In this document: positions 25,971 through 36,600 of the stretch, piece after piece
How the letters are laid out: each line of letters opens with the position of its first letter
Numbering within the stretch: the stretch's first letter is position 1
From: Anticarsia gemmatalis
Lineage: Eukaryota > Arthropoda > Insecta > Lepidoptera > Erebidae
Direction: 5' to 3'
Length of the DNA: 64,000 bases
NCBI RefSeq assembly: GCF_050436995.1
Contig: NC_134757.1
Span: 8,134,501-8,198,500, forward strand
Position numbers and translations under genes: made by a program
The notes under the pieces: generated by a model
The model's database searches: none
Told to the model about the DNA's origin: nothing
Seen by the model: the letters and a program-made list of their open reading frames with translations, nothing else

Positions 25971-28130
25971 TAATGCTTTGTTTTGACAGGAGACGTGTTT
26001 AATAATAAACATCACTCGTCTAAAAAAAGTAAAATACCACTTCAGCGCGTTTTTTGTTTTGTTTTTAATTCAAAATTTGATCGAATTCGCGTCGAACACC
26101 GTTTTTTTTTTGTAAATAGAATATTTATTTTTAATGACAATATATTATTGTTGGTTTTAATGTGTGTGCCAGCATTTTTTTAAATTTATACTCTTCCAAA
26201 TATTTATGATTTAAAAGCTCTCCTCTAAAAACGTACATAGATATAATATGTCATATTTGTTTTCCCAAATGTCACGTTTTTGGTGCAAATGTATTGGAAG
26301 TATTTCCACCCACAATACTGCTCTTGACATTCTACAAACCACGATACAGCGTAGCGGGTCATTGACCTCGTTACTATTCGAAAAGTTCTGAATCGTATTG
26401 TATTTCTTAGTGAGAGTTATAAAAAACAAAAGTCAAAGTTCTTTTTGGGTAAATTTATAATAAAAAAGATAATTGTACTTTGAAAGTTACTTACGTTCAG
26501 TAGTTTTAACATAATTGGTAGCTACTTAAACTTCCAAACATGTACTTAAAGTTAACAACATCAATCTTTCATATCGCTTCAAAAAGCAATCTCACATAAT
26601 ATTTTTATAACTTTCATCCGAATAAATTGGCTCTTCAAAGGAGTCACATTTTATTTACTTATTCCTTTAATTTACAAGTTTTCTTTTAGCGAGCCGAGTC
26701 GCGGCAATAAATTCATAGTATGTATCGATGGAGTGTCCGATAACTCTCACTGCATTTGATTTATTAAGCATCGGAGTGCAGATATCAAGGCGAGTTCCAT
26801 ACTGCGGCAACATTTCTTAGTATTTCTCAAGGGTATCGTATGTTAAGATGAAGTGTTGTGAAGTAAATGCATTGGTAAGATTGTGCTAGTTTTCAAGTCT
26901 TCCTTGTGATTGGACGGTGTATAAGCTTAAGACTTGGCCGTTTCTTGGCTGCTTTACAGGTTACGTGTTTTGCTTTCCGTATTACGAGCGTATTTTTCTT
27001 TCCTGTTTTAAGCAATTTACTACCTAGGTCAATGCTTAAACTTCGCAACCTGTAGTCTGTTTCACCGGTGTAAGTTATCTTTGCAAGTTAGTTTAAAAGA
27101 TAAATGCTCGGATTTTCTTATTTTTGCTTGAAAAAGCAGAACGATAAGGTACATAATATATAAGCTGTAGATTATAAAATACGGAAACTTATTTATCGGT
27201 TATTAAAGTAATCTGTTTATGAATGCCAATTATAATAATTGACAGTCGTTTACGGTTGCTGTCGAACCACAGGTAATATAAACATTTAATTTTGCTTTCT
27301 CTACATTTATGAAAAATCCTTTTAATTATTCTTGCTTTTGTTTTCAATTTAAATTTCAAAATTTCATTTATTTTTTTTCGACTATTTCTCTTTTGCCAAA
27401 ATCGCAAAACAGAAATAAGTAGTCGAATGATAGAACAAACAATGAATCTAGAATATACAATATTTCGATCGCTATTCCGATGTCCTTAGCTCGGAGTATC
27501 GGCTTTTCTTCAATATTTCTTATATCGCATACGTAAGGCTTTGCAAGTGACACAATTTGGGGCCAATACCGCCAACCAGATATATCAGAACGGAACGGAA
27601 AAAATACTGCTTATGGAAATACGAAAATCCGATACCGACACAAACTAGGATTACTTATCGTAAGGTCCGTATAAATGACTCAGTAAATAGTGCTAAGGCG
27701 ATTCAATTTGCTCAACGGATTTCAATGTTACATATTTTATGAGATTTTTGATGAAGATCTTTTTACGGCAACCGTGTATTGCTTACTTATGGTATTTGTA
27801 ACCGATTACACGAGTTGCTCTACAAAATATAACGTTATTTTCATATATCTAGTTCTATACAAATCGTCAATTACCGATTTTAGTCTACTTTATTTCTAAG
27901 TATAGTTTTTAATTGGAGCTCCTGAACTATTCGAGGTAATTATAGACATAAATTATCTACTTCCGTGAAAGGTTAAGTAAAGGTTATCGGGTATCAAAAT
28001 AACATTATTGCTTGAACGGGAAAATAAACCAGGAAGCTCGTGATTAACAGTGGCACATTTCCAAAATCATCGTATTTTTTACTTAAATTCCACATAAGAA
28101 TGTAGACAATTAAAACCTTTTTATATTCGA
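25971..28130. other. Non-coding stretch, no gene seen
   Basis: AT-rich DNA with no exon, RNA gene or repeat recognised. If the GC-rich island just upstream were a promoter, transcribed sequence might begin here, but no open frame with a domain supports that. Confidence 0.45.
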
Positions 28131-28386
28131 CTAGCTGACCCGTGCAACTTTGCTTGCGTCACCTAAGAGAATGGGTCAAAATTTTCCCCGTTTTTGTAAC
28201 ATTTTTCGTTGCTACTCCGCTCCTGATGACCGTAGCGTGATGTTAAATAGCCTATAGCCTTTCTCGATAAATGGGCTATCTAACACTGAAAGAATTTTTC
28301 AAATCGGACCAGTAGTTCCTGAGATTAGCGCGTTCGAACCAATAAACAAACAAACAAACTCTTCAGCTTTATTATATTAGTATAGA
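28131..28386 (-). mobile_element. Non-autonomous Helitron-like element, copy 1
   Basis: On the minus strand it begins TCTATACTAATATAATAAAG and ends GGGTCAGCTAG. It has a small stem-loop about a dozen bases before the CTAG end. The host bases at the ends are A and T, the expected Helitron insertion preference. It has no coding capacity. Two further copies lie at 40153 and 46840. Similar ends are common in lepidopteran genomes as I remember them. Confidence 0.7.
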
Positions 28387-29379
28387 TGTTTCATATTAAA
28401 AAAATGCAACGTAAATAATTAAAAAGTTACAAACTTTTATTTTTCTGTTTCTCAGTTGTTTTTGGACGGCAAACGATAAATTTGAAAAATATATTCTTCA
28501 AATTATAGTTGTAAGTTCGGAAAATCTTTTCTAAATCATTATTTCGCCTATTAGACTCTATTAAATTATCAAAAGACCCACAAAAACTAAATTATTTGTA
28601 TCCAACGAGCTCTTTGAAGCGAGTGTACCTATTAATAATTACGTTAAAGTGCCGCCGACCACAGAAGGGTCTATTATGAAAGTTTCGGACACGGAACTTT
28701 ATGCTCCCACATTTTATATAATGATTCAAAATTGACTAATTTGATTTAGTTTGTTTGAAGTTTATATCATTTTTGGATTTAATTGTAATTTGATATTCGT
28801 GGTTTTATTGATTACAAAGTAATAATTGTTTATTTTTTTATGATTTGCATGATTTTTTACGATTTGTTATGATGAGCATATCGGAATTATATAACTGTTC
28901 AGTTAAAAATGTTACTATAGTGACGTCTATATTACCATTTTGCAACAACAAATAGCAACAGACTCTACACTTTTGCCTTTTAATCTATATCTAGACAGAT
29001 GAGATGATAATATCGAACTACAAAATTCACTATCAAGTCACCGAAAATAAATATTTTAAATACAAAAGTATTCATATAAGTCTGTAACAATAAGATAAAA
29101 ATTCGATTCGTTCAATTTTAAAAGAGCTCTGAAGGTTGTTACTTATTTACATAAATACACAAAGCTTGTACATGTATTTTTGCAGCTGTTTGCGTGAATA
29201 TTTAAATTGTCATTGGTAGTAAGCTTCGATCGGTCAATTAAGACTTGGATGTACAAGTTTACAGTCGTTTGTTTTAGTTACACGTGTATCGTAATATGGA
29301 TGTACTTCAATAGATACATTCGTATTTCATATTAATTTTAAGTTACGTTGGCCAACATTGATATCGTTTTTAGCGGGTT
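28387..29379. other. Non-coding stretch, no gene seen
   Basis: AT-rich DNA between the Helitron-like element and a SINE tail. I recognise nothing in it. Confidence 0.55.
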
Positions 29380-29515
29380 TAAATGTATGTAAGTTTGACA
29401 AGACGTATGGGTGTGAGTGACGCAAAGGAAGTTTGTAAGGATAGTACCAAGTGTCGTTCTTTGGTCTCTGCCTACCCTTGTGGGAAAAAAGCGTGATATT
29501 ATGTATGTAAATGTA
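29380..29515 (+). mobile_element. SINE 3' portion (TTCTTTGGTCTCTGCCTA type), copy 1
   Basis: It contains GTACCAAGTGTCGTTCTTTG, then GTCTCTGCCTACCC, TTGTGGGAAAAAAGCGTGAT and an ATTATGTATGT tail. The minus strand at 35985-36080 has a homologous block, and the fuller element at 62205-62441 ends in a related tail. The tRNA-like head is missing here, so the copy is 5'-truncated. Confidence 0.6.
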
Positions 29516-30178
29516 GCTATTGTAAAAGGTTCAATAAAAAATCGTTGGTATTGGACGTTACTTAACCAGTCCCTATGATATTCGCACTGAAACTATTAAC
29601 TTAAAAGAAAGCATTCATCTGCAAACTCGGTACCTTACACTAATAATAGTCAATTTATAACCTCCATCTGTCCATAGGTCACTTTTCTTTTCGAGCAATC
29701 TTTCCACACGAAAAAGCGGGTAACAGATGTTAGTAACAATAAGCATTTTTTCTTCGCATCATTAATACTCTTGTTCAAAGTAACATTACGTAGTACGAGT
29801 AAAGGTCGTCCCTTAGCCGCACTTACTAAAAGTGTGTTTAATGAAACGTAACGTGAGTTTTAGTACGTTTACACCCACACGGACCGTTCCGCTCGGTTTA
29901 TACAAATTTAAGGTCCATCTACACCACTGGCTCTCAAACTGTGGTCAGCAAGAAATATAAATAATGTGCAAAGATGCTTTAGTAGTTTTTTTCCGAAAGA
30001 CACGATTAAGAGACCGAATTACGAATTATTTGCTTCAAAGGTAGCAGTCTACGAAGAAACGCTTCGTTTTTCCGTTTTGCGTCCTTTTGTGTAGAACAAC
30101 TGGGTATTAACGCCAGACTACCTTTCTCTACTTATCAAACAATGATCTTGAATCTTTCTAAAATGCATTATTGGGTTT
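29516..30178. other. Non-coding stretch, no gene seen
   Basis: No gene or recurrent repeat recognised. The sequence is less AT-rich around 29815-29945, without diagnostic content. Confidence 0.5.
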
Positions 30179-30330
30179 CTGTAGCCCGATTCTCAACTGT
30201 TATCGAAAAATATTGTACGGAAATCTGACCAGTGCCTCTAGCGGACGGCGTAAAAATATTATTGCGGTACATTTTAAATGTGCGATGTCTAGATATGCGA
30301 TGGTTCCAAATGTAGAGAATCGTGCTACTG
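30179..30330 (+). mobile_element. CAGTAGC-type MITE, copy B
   Basis: It starts CTGTAGCCCGATTCTCAACT and ends GTAGAGAATCGTGCTACTG, so both terminal inverted repeats can be seen. The core carries GTGCCTCTAGCGGACGGCGT and GTACATTTTAAATGTG. Open frames of about 100 codons cross it on both strands and are a by-product of the repeat rather than a gene. Confidence 0.8.
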
Positions 30331-30630
30331 GTCAAATAATGCTTGAAACAGTTTCTCGTTTCGAAAAGGTTGGGAGTCCGTGCACAAATCCCGGGTTTGC
30401 CCGGGGCGTGGGAATATGTTCCCGTCGTACATTTAACACGGACTCGTTCACTCGTCAGGTTCGCTATCGTCACACTAGTTCTCTGTGAATTCTGCTCGAA
30501 CGGTTACGTTCGCCAACGTATTTCGAATAAACAACGTTTTGTATGGATTTTCATGTGTTTTCTTGTTACATATTTGATAACTTTTAGTTAGTATAGTAGT
30601 AGTGGTTATAATGTTGGTTTACGTTCAGAG

Positions 30631-30654
30631 TATATATATATATATATATATGTT
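30631..30654. repeat. (TA)n microsatellite
   Basis: A run of about 12 TA units lies immediately at the left edge of the first 482-bp element. It is probably an expanded target site, since the second copy is also flanked by TATA. Confidence 0.8.
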
Positions 30655-31132
30655 ACTGTAAAAGCCCGAACTGTGGTAAATCCTAAGATTTTCCGGTAAA
30701 ACCTAAGATTTACCAACTCTCAATGGTAAAAGTCCGAACAAGCCAGAGTTTAAAAACTATGTTACGATATATAAAAAAATCCTCCTTCATAACTATGTTT
30801 TACACTATTTCACGGTATAACTATATACTGTGACATAGTTATAAAGAAGGAGTTTTGGGCAAAACGACATGGGTAGGTTAGGTTAGAAGGCTAAGGTGGG
30901 AGCGAGCGAAGCGAAGCTCCCACCTTAGCCTTCGTGGTTATTTTTTTTTAACCACCCAGAAGGAGGAGCCCCGCGAAGCGGGGCTCCGGCGACATCTCGA
31001 TATCATCAAGGGAATATAGGTAAAAGTTCGAAATAAAAGAATTATTCGGACTTTTACCATTGCGAGTTGGTAAATCTTAGGTTATACCGGAAAATCTTAG
31101 GATTTACCACCGTTCGGGCTTTTACAGTAACA
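30651..31132. mobile_element. 482-bp palindromic element (MITE-like), copy 1
   Basis: Terminal inverted repeats of 88 bp (30651-30738 and 31045-31132) differ at only three positions and begin TGTTACTGTAAAAGCCCGAA. Each repeat contains its own near-palindrome around CCGG. Inside are further hairpins: about 30778-30850 (CTCCTTCATAACTATG paired with CATAGTTATAAAGAAGGAG), 30887-30932 (17-bp stem), 30934-30956 (GTGGTTA/TAACCAC around nine T) and 30965-30987 (10-bp stem, GAA loop). It is flanked by TATA on both sides, a likely 4-bp (or TA) target duplication. It has no coding capacity. A second copy of exactly the same length lies at 35135-35616, with about a dozen substitutions and no indel seen. 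The superfamily is unknown to me. Confidence 0.9.
30887..30932. repeat. 17-bp stem hairpin inside the 482-bp element
   Basis: AAGGCTAAGGTGGGAGC pairs perfectly with GCTCCCACCTTAGCCTT across a 12-nt loop. A short hairpin with a nine-T loop follows at once. It resembles a bacterial intrinsic terminator in form, but in this eukaryotic setting it is more likely a structural part of the transposon. The same structure is intact in copy 2. Confidence 0.85.
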
Positions 31133-31864
31133 TATATAAACTCATTAAGTATATTTAAATAGTAGCTTCAAGCGACAGAAATGAGCATCACTCGGTGATT
31201 GGTCTCCTTTTAGATTAACTTATAAATTACATTCATTTTTATAAATCGATTGTTCCGTAAATATTGTCAATTATAATCATTTCCAACCGTGCAAATGTCT
31301 CACAAATCGAAGGTGGTTTGCAGTTGCGTATTATATGGAATTTTCAATACAGAAAAATATTTCAACTGACTTCTGAGGCCCTCAGTATGTAATATGTATT
31401 ATATCGCCGCTTCATGTCCGGTGCTATATTGAACTTGGTCGTGTACGGGTATTGTGAAACATTGTAGCATATTATCTATATGACAACAAGGAAACTACAG
31501 AAATATTCAGCTGATTAGATCATACGTTTAAACGACTAATTAGCAATTTACCTTCAATAACACTTTATAACGAGTAATAACAATTATAATTATAGCTCCA
31601 ATTTGCTATCTCGTGCTATAAATTTTATCTTATTAACTCATTAGTGTCTATTACATGAAGTATGTTTTACAATCCATTAGTATTGTTTGACTATTTCCTT
31701 TTTTTTCTTAACCCATTACTGTTCTATTATTGTATAAGAGGATTGTTATATTATTGTATAAGAATTACTTTGGAATTGCCGCGCTCATTTTTTAGGTTAC
31801 AATATAAAGTCAATTTTAAATATAAGCCCACTGCACAAAAAAGGAAGCATTCGTAATAAAATAA
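31133..31864. other. Non-coding stretch, no gene seen
   Basis: AT-rich DNA with no recognised feature. The 64-codon frame at 31662-31856 is AT-rich and domain-free. Confidence 0.55.
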
Positions 31865-31985
31865 TACCCAAAGCAAACTATCTACAGATCTCGGAATATT
31901 AGTTTTCATCTGGGAATCGAAGTCACGACAGTCAATGGCTAGGTGAGCACTCTAACTATTGCGCCATCATCCCATTTCTACGTAA
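31865..31985 (-). mobile_element. tRNA-derived SINE fragment
   Basis: On the minus strand it reads ATGGCGCAATAGTTAGAGTG (A-box-like) and later GACTTCGATTCCCAGA (B-box-like), spaced as in a tRNA-derived RNA polymerase III promoter. It is followed by non-tRNA sequence. A functional tRNA is unlikely because the acceptor stem does not close. Confidence 0.55.
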
Positions 31986-32296
31986 CTATTAGTATCTACT
32001 TGCTTGCGTGATACGTAGTTTCATTACTTTATACATTTTCCTTTAATGTCGTATTTCATCATGTTGCATGAAACATTGCGGTTTATTTATGCAACCTAAT
32101 ATCAATGAATCATTCATATTGTAACATAGTATTAAACTTGTTCAATGAATGTCATAAGAAGCGTAAAAACGAGGCACGAATTAAATAAAGGTGTAAGAAG
32201 ATTAGTATTTATTTGTGACGTAGATTTGGATCTTGGCAAACATTTTTCTAAATGATGCGAGTAATTATCAATTACATTGTTCTTGTAATCAAGCAT

Positions 32297-32390
32297 AGAC
32301 CGTAGTCTGTGCTGTATTTATAATTGGATATTCTTCCTTTCTTTAATTTTTAATGATACCGTAATCCAATTATTGCTAATGTTTATAGAA
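32297..32390 (+). repeat. Diverged repeat pair, copy 1
   Basis: It shares TTGGATATTCTTCCTTTCTT and flanking ATTTATA...AATGATA.CGT.ATCCAA with 33630-33731. ATTGGAT and ATCCAAT bound the core as a short inverted repeat. The element type is unknown; both copies are in the same orientation. Confidence 0.7.
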
Positions 32391-33555
32391 GAAAATCTAC
32401 AACTCAGAATGAAGTTAGATAAAAAAGGCATTTTAAAAGCTAAAGCTTCGTGTAAGAACACGGGTTGATTATATTATGGTAGATTGCGGACGGACTAGTA
32501 AAATGAGGTTATCGAATCTAATGCAGCGATTAACTCGCATGCTTAAAACAATTTTTGACAAAGTAACAATCGTTCAAACATTTAAATCATTTAATTCCCA
32601 CTCGAATATTAACAGTAGCGTTAATAATTTCAGTTCAAACTACGACATTTAATCTTTCATTGTGTAACCAAATTTCAGAGAAATAGAACAATCCTGACGA
32701 TTTGCGGGAACACTTACTAAGACGTTCTGCTAATGTATGGTTTTCACTAATTGAGTACAATTAATTGTGTTATGTGCTAAACTTGTTTATTAAGAACGTT
32801 TAGTGGTTAAATTAGGATGCCTTTTTAATGAGCTCCTGAATTATTAATGAATTTTATTAGTTTAATCAAGTTTGGTAGTTGATATTCCGTTTTTAGATCT
32901 ATTTTACTTAAATATGATTAGAGCAATAGTTATTGTATTTTAAGCATTCATTTACACCCTACACGGTATGTTTATTGTTATTGCGAATAATGTGACAGTT
33001 ATTTTTGAAATAGACTCATCTCACAATAAGTTTTTCTACAAACTCCGAGTCGCGTTGAACTTTAAAACATAAACTGTGTATAAGCTATAATTCGATTTGA
33101 TCTGTGCTTTGAATCATAACATATGAATACAGCGCTTATTTTTAGAATAGGGACTTAACCCTCACTCAGACTTAGAATAGTCATACTATACGGAAAAAGG
33201 GGAAGTTTCAAATGCTACTAATAAATGACAGATCATTTTTATTATCAGAATTTATAAAGTCCCGGCGATACACAGGACAAAGGACTATACTCCGTCAAAC
33301 GTATTTATCACCGGATATTTAAAAATTACTTTGTAAATAAAGTTGATATCAACATGGTGTCTTATATGAAATGACGACTGATATGGATTATGACGCAAGT
33401 CGCAAACGATGGGACGTGCCATGACTCATATTAGATTCGCAGAGTAACTGTTTCGAAGAACGCTTATAAAAATAGTTTCGATAAGTGAATCGGTTCTTAT
33501 CTTAATATAAATACCTGTGACGTTAGAATTCACGTAAGTTAATTTACTTTTTATT
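32391..33555. other. Non-coding stretch, no gene seen
   Basis: AT-rich spacer between the two repeat copies, with no recognised gene, RNA or mobile element. Confidence 0.5.
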
Positions 33556-33629
33556 TTTTTTTACCTATACTGTCCCATTGTTAGGCAAAGGTCTCCCCCA
33601 AACTCCTCCACCGGTCTCTGTCCTCAGCC
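33556..33629 (-). mobile_element. LINE 3'-end fragment, second family
   Basis: On the minus strand it reads GGGGGAGACCTTTGCCTAAC, then AATGGGACAGTATAGG and an A-rich tail. It resembles the other LINE ends in the window but with a GACCTTTGCC...GGGACAGTATAGG ending, which suggests a sister family. Confidence 0.5.
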
Positions 33630-33731
33630 ATAGTCTGAGCAGTCAGTCAGTATTTATAGTTGGATATTCTTCCTTTCTTTAATTTCAAATGATAGCGTGA
33701 TCCAACTAATATTCCAAATGTTTATAAAGGA
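33630..33731 (+). repeat. Diverged repeat pair, copy 2
   Basis: Homologous to 32297-32390, including the identical TTGGATATTCTTCCTTTCTT core and the preceding AGTCTG...GTATTTATA segment. It lies directly beside a LINE end and may have been carried or interrupted by it. Confidence 0.7.
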
Positions 33732-34193
33732 CAATTGAAAACTTTACTTTGTTATAATATTTTTTAATGTAAAGTCTGAGGCAGTATATTTGCGATCGAG
33801 ATGTCGCAGTCATAACTTTAAAACTTTCGCGTTGTATATTTGTTATATAATAGGATACGAAAATCAACTAGAACCTTTTTACCTTAGAAAGCCTGACGTT
33901 TCGGCGCAGGTTACAAAAGCCGTGGTCGAAGTGAGAGAGAAAGAGAGGTCGCAGGTCCGTATTCTACTTATTGCACTTTACGTGAATACATAACTAGCAC
34001 AAATTACTCACCTTCAAGATTAGCTGGAATGCTAACACAATTCCAAGTATCGTGTATATAACAATTCTTCATAGAAATCTTGAAAAAAGTTGTCAAGGTA
34101 TCAACATTCGACAAGGTCAATATGTAAATGTTTCTGTGAAAAGTAATGCAATAGTTAGTAGTTGCACGTTAGTATTTAATTACTGATTGCATT
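33732..34193. other. Non-coding stretch, no gene seen
   Basis: A 67-codon frame (33790-33993, plus strand) has no recognisable domain. The purine-rich run around 33930-33950 is low complexity. Confidence 0.5.
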
Positions 34194-34364
34194 TGCTCGA
34201 TTCACTACAGTCCACACTGTCGAGTATCGAAGGTTTGACATTTAAAATGTACTGCCGAAATAGTTCCTGTGATACCCATTAGGTGCTTATCAGATTTTCA
34301 TACAAATTTGCTCGATAGTTAGCCGGTTGTTGATAGTCGATAGTGGAGAAGAATCAAGCAACAG
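34194..34364 (-). mobile_element. CAGTAGC-type MITE, copy C
   Basis: It contains GACATTTAAAATGTACTGCC, CAGATTTTCATACAAATTTG and GATAGTCGATAGTGG as in copies E and F. Its termini are decayed (TGCTCGATTCACTAC at the left). Orientation is opposite to copy D, 460 bp away. Confidence 0.75.
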
Positions 34365-34820
34365 AGTAATGTTCATACTTGGCCAGAGACTGAACACCAG
34401 TTGCTATGAGTAGCACCTTTATCTGTCGTAAGTGTGGTTGCGGTTACCACACTCCCATAGGCCTTTGACGCCATCTATTCTATCAACAATAGATGAATAT
34501 AGACTGGTGATGATGCAATGCAATCCAAAGCTTAAGTCAATGTCCTGTCAAGGGACATAAAGTAGCTAAAACAAGTCAAACAGTTGATCAACAAATAACG
34601 TAAGAGAAAGGCTACAATTAGATAATCTTATGTAATACTTTCTACGTTACGCGTTGTTTACAAGAAGCTTAGTATACCAGTGCTAAGTTGTACAGTAACA
34701 AGTGATAAGTCAGCGTAAATACGCGAGTGAAAACACAGTTCATTTTGTTGAAAATGAAATTCGTAAGCACTCACAAATGGATTACGTGTTACTAGTTTTA
34801 ATTCTTTTCTGTAGTGTCAA
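34365..34820. other. Spacer between two MITE copies
   Basis: About 450 bp between oppositely oriented copies C and D. I see no gene; the 34440-34480 stretch contains a small GGTTGCGGTTACCACAC block of unknown origin. Confidence 0.5.
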
Positions 34821-34976
34821 CTGTAGCGCGATTCTCTACCAATTTTAACTATCGACAACCGGCTAGCTGTCGAGAAATGTTGTATGACAATCCGTTCAGC
34901 GCCTCTAGTGGGCGTCGTAGAAACTATTTTTGCAGTACATTTTAGATGTCAAACTCTCGATATTCGATGGTTCCAA
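34821..34976 (+). mobile_element. CAGTAGC-type MITE, copy D
   Basis: It starts with an almost consensus end, CTGTAGCGCGATTCTCTACC, followed by CGACAACCGGCTAGCTGTCG and GCGCCTCTAGTGGGCGTCGT. The right terminal repeat is missing or strongly decayed after GATGGTTCCAA. Confidence 0.8.
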
Positions 34977-35134
34977 TCCGGTTGCCAGATATTATTATAA
35001 ATACGAGTCTATTTGTTTCTCTGTTACGCGTTCATGAAATGGTTTTGATGAAATCAGTATGCAGATAGTTGATAGCTTTACAGCTAGTGCAATATTAGAA
35101 TAAACACACAAATGATTCGCTAATAATGTATATA

Positions 35135-35616
35135 TGTTACTGTAAAAGCCCGAACTGTGGTAAATCCTAAGATTTTCCGGTAAAACCTAGGATTTACCAA
35201 CTCTCAATGGTAAAAGTCCGAACAAGCCAGAGTTTAAAAACTATGTTACTATATATAAAAAAATCCTCCTTCATAACTATGTTTATAACTATTTCACGGT
35301 ATAATTATATACTGTGACATAGTTATAAAGAAGGAGTTTTGGGCATAGCGACATGGGTAGGTTAGGTTAGAAGGCTAAGGTGGGAGCGAGCGAAGCGAAG
35401 CTCCCACCTTAGCCTTCGTGGTTATTTTTTTTTAACCACCCAGAAGGAGGAGCCCCGCGAAGCGGGGCTCCGGCGACATCTCAATATCATCAAGTGAATA
35501 TAGGTAAAAGTTCGAAATAAAAGAATTATTCAGACTTTTACCATTGCGAGTTGGTAAATCTTAGGTTATACCGGAAAATCTTAGGATTTACCACCGTTCG
35601 AGCTTTTACAGTAACA
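35135..35616. mobile_element. 482-bp palindromic element (MITE-like), copy 2
   Basis: Same length and hairpin plan as 30651-31132, in the same orientation. Terminal repeats are 35135-35222 and 35529-35616. About 12 substitutions separate the copies, close to 97.5% identity by eye, including three clustered near 35282-35290. The flanks are TATA on both sides in otherwise unrelated DNA. This argues for independent insertion rather than local duplication. Confidence 0.9.
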
Positions 35617-35984
35617 TATACATAATATTTACTAGACTAAAATATTAAAATGAAATTATCGTAAACATCATTCGGGCGTTGACTAATGACTTTAATACTG
35701 TAAAAGCTATATTGATCATACTGTTTGTAAATATTAGTCGCACAATATTTTGATGCCTGTATATACAATTAAGTACCTACACTCATTCTTATTCATTGGT
35801 TTTTCTGCTTGTGTATTCATTATTTTAACCTCAAATATTAATCACTAACAGTGTAGGCATGTTTTTCATTACTATTATTTATAGTTATCATGTTTGTAAA
35901 CCTGCAAGTACCCAGCCTGTTTCAGCTGCTGCTACATTCATGGTCGTTGATTCGGTATTAAAAATAAATCAAATAAATAATATA
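35617..35984. other. Non-coding stretch, no gene seen
   Basis: AT-rich spacer with nothing recognised. The 87-codon frame at 35859-36122 runs into the antisense SINE and is not a gene. Confidence 0.5.
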
Positions 35985-36080
35985 CACATACACACTTCGA
36001 AAATCACGCCTTGTTCCCATAAGATTAGGCAGAGACCAAAGAACACTACTTGGTGCGATGCTAACAAACTTCTTTTGCTT
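35985..36080 (-). mobile_element. SINE 3' portion (TTCTTTGGTCTCTGCCTA type), copy 2
   Basis: The minus strand reads CACCAAGTAGTGTTCTTTGG, TCTCTGCCTAATC, TTATGGGAACAAGGCGTGAT and then a tail. It matches 29440-29515 on the plus strand across the same blocks. Confidence 0.65.
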
Positions 36081-36484
36081 CATTCACAACCATACATCTT
36101 GTTATACCGAAGCGCCGGTTAAGAGCACTACGTATCTGACAAAATTAAAATATGCGATCTTCAAATGTTTGTATCCGTTTTAAAAGAAATCCCCGATTTA
36201 ATTACAAGCATCATTAGCTTTTGTTATAAAAATATTTATATTATTCAAATTATAATGTCATAGACCTTTAGTTAAACAGGTTTTTTATATTGGGGCTTCC
36301 CCAAGTGCATGTTTACCGGATAAGTAAATGCCATTTAGCGTTTCTAGATCGCCAGATACATACTAAATGAGTTACCTTGTTAGGTAAAAAGACAAGACAT
36401 GATTTTATTTGAGCATTCTAAAGTCACTACTACTAAGGAATCCTTCATGTTTTATTAGTTTTTATTACTGACAATAAGCCTGCG

Positions 36485-36600
36485 ACGTAAAGATTAAAGT
36501 GGTTTCTATGCCGCTACCGTTGCTTGTGTGTGTCGTGGGTTTGATTCCCACGCGGAACAATTAAAATAATATTGGTATTGCATGAATAATTGTATGATGC
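36485..36600 (+). mobile_element. Degenerate tRNA-derived SINE
   Basis: It retains a B-box-like block GTGGGTTTGATTCCCACGCG and the GGAACAATTA that follows the tRNA-like head in the intact copy at 60.5 kb. The A-box region is decayed. Confidence 0.55.

Noticed and set aside
28131..28386. RTE-type LINE tail as an alternative to Helitron
   Set aside because: The TC start, CTAG end, hairpin just before the end and A/T junction without target duplication favour a Helitron-like element, although a database search would settle it.
30171..30488. Overlapping open frames of about 100 codons on both strands
   Set aside because: They cross a CAGTAGC-type MITE whose palindromic nature opens frames on both strands; no domain is visible.
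30887..30956. Bacterial-type intrinsic terminator
   Set aside because: The form fits, but the setting is a eukaryotic transposable element with no upstream gene; it is part of the element's hairpin series.
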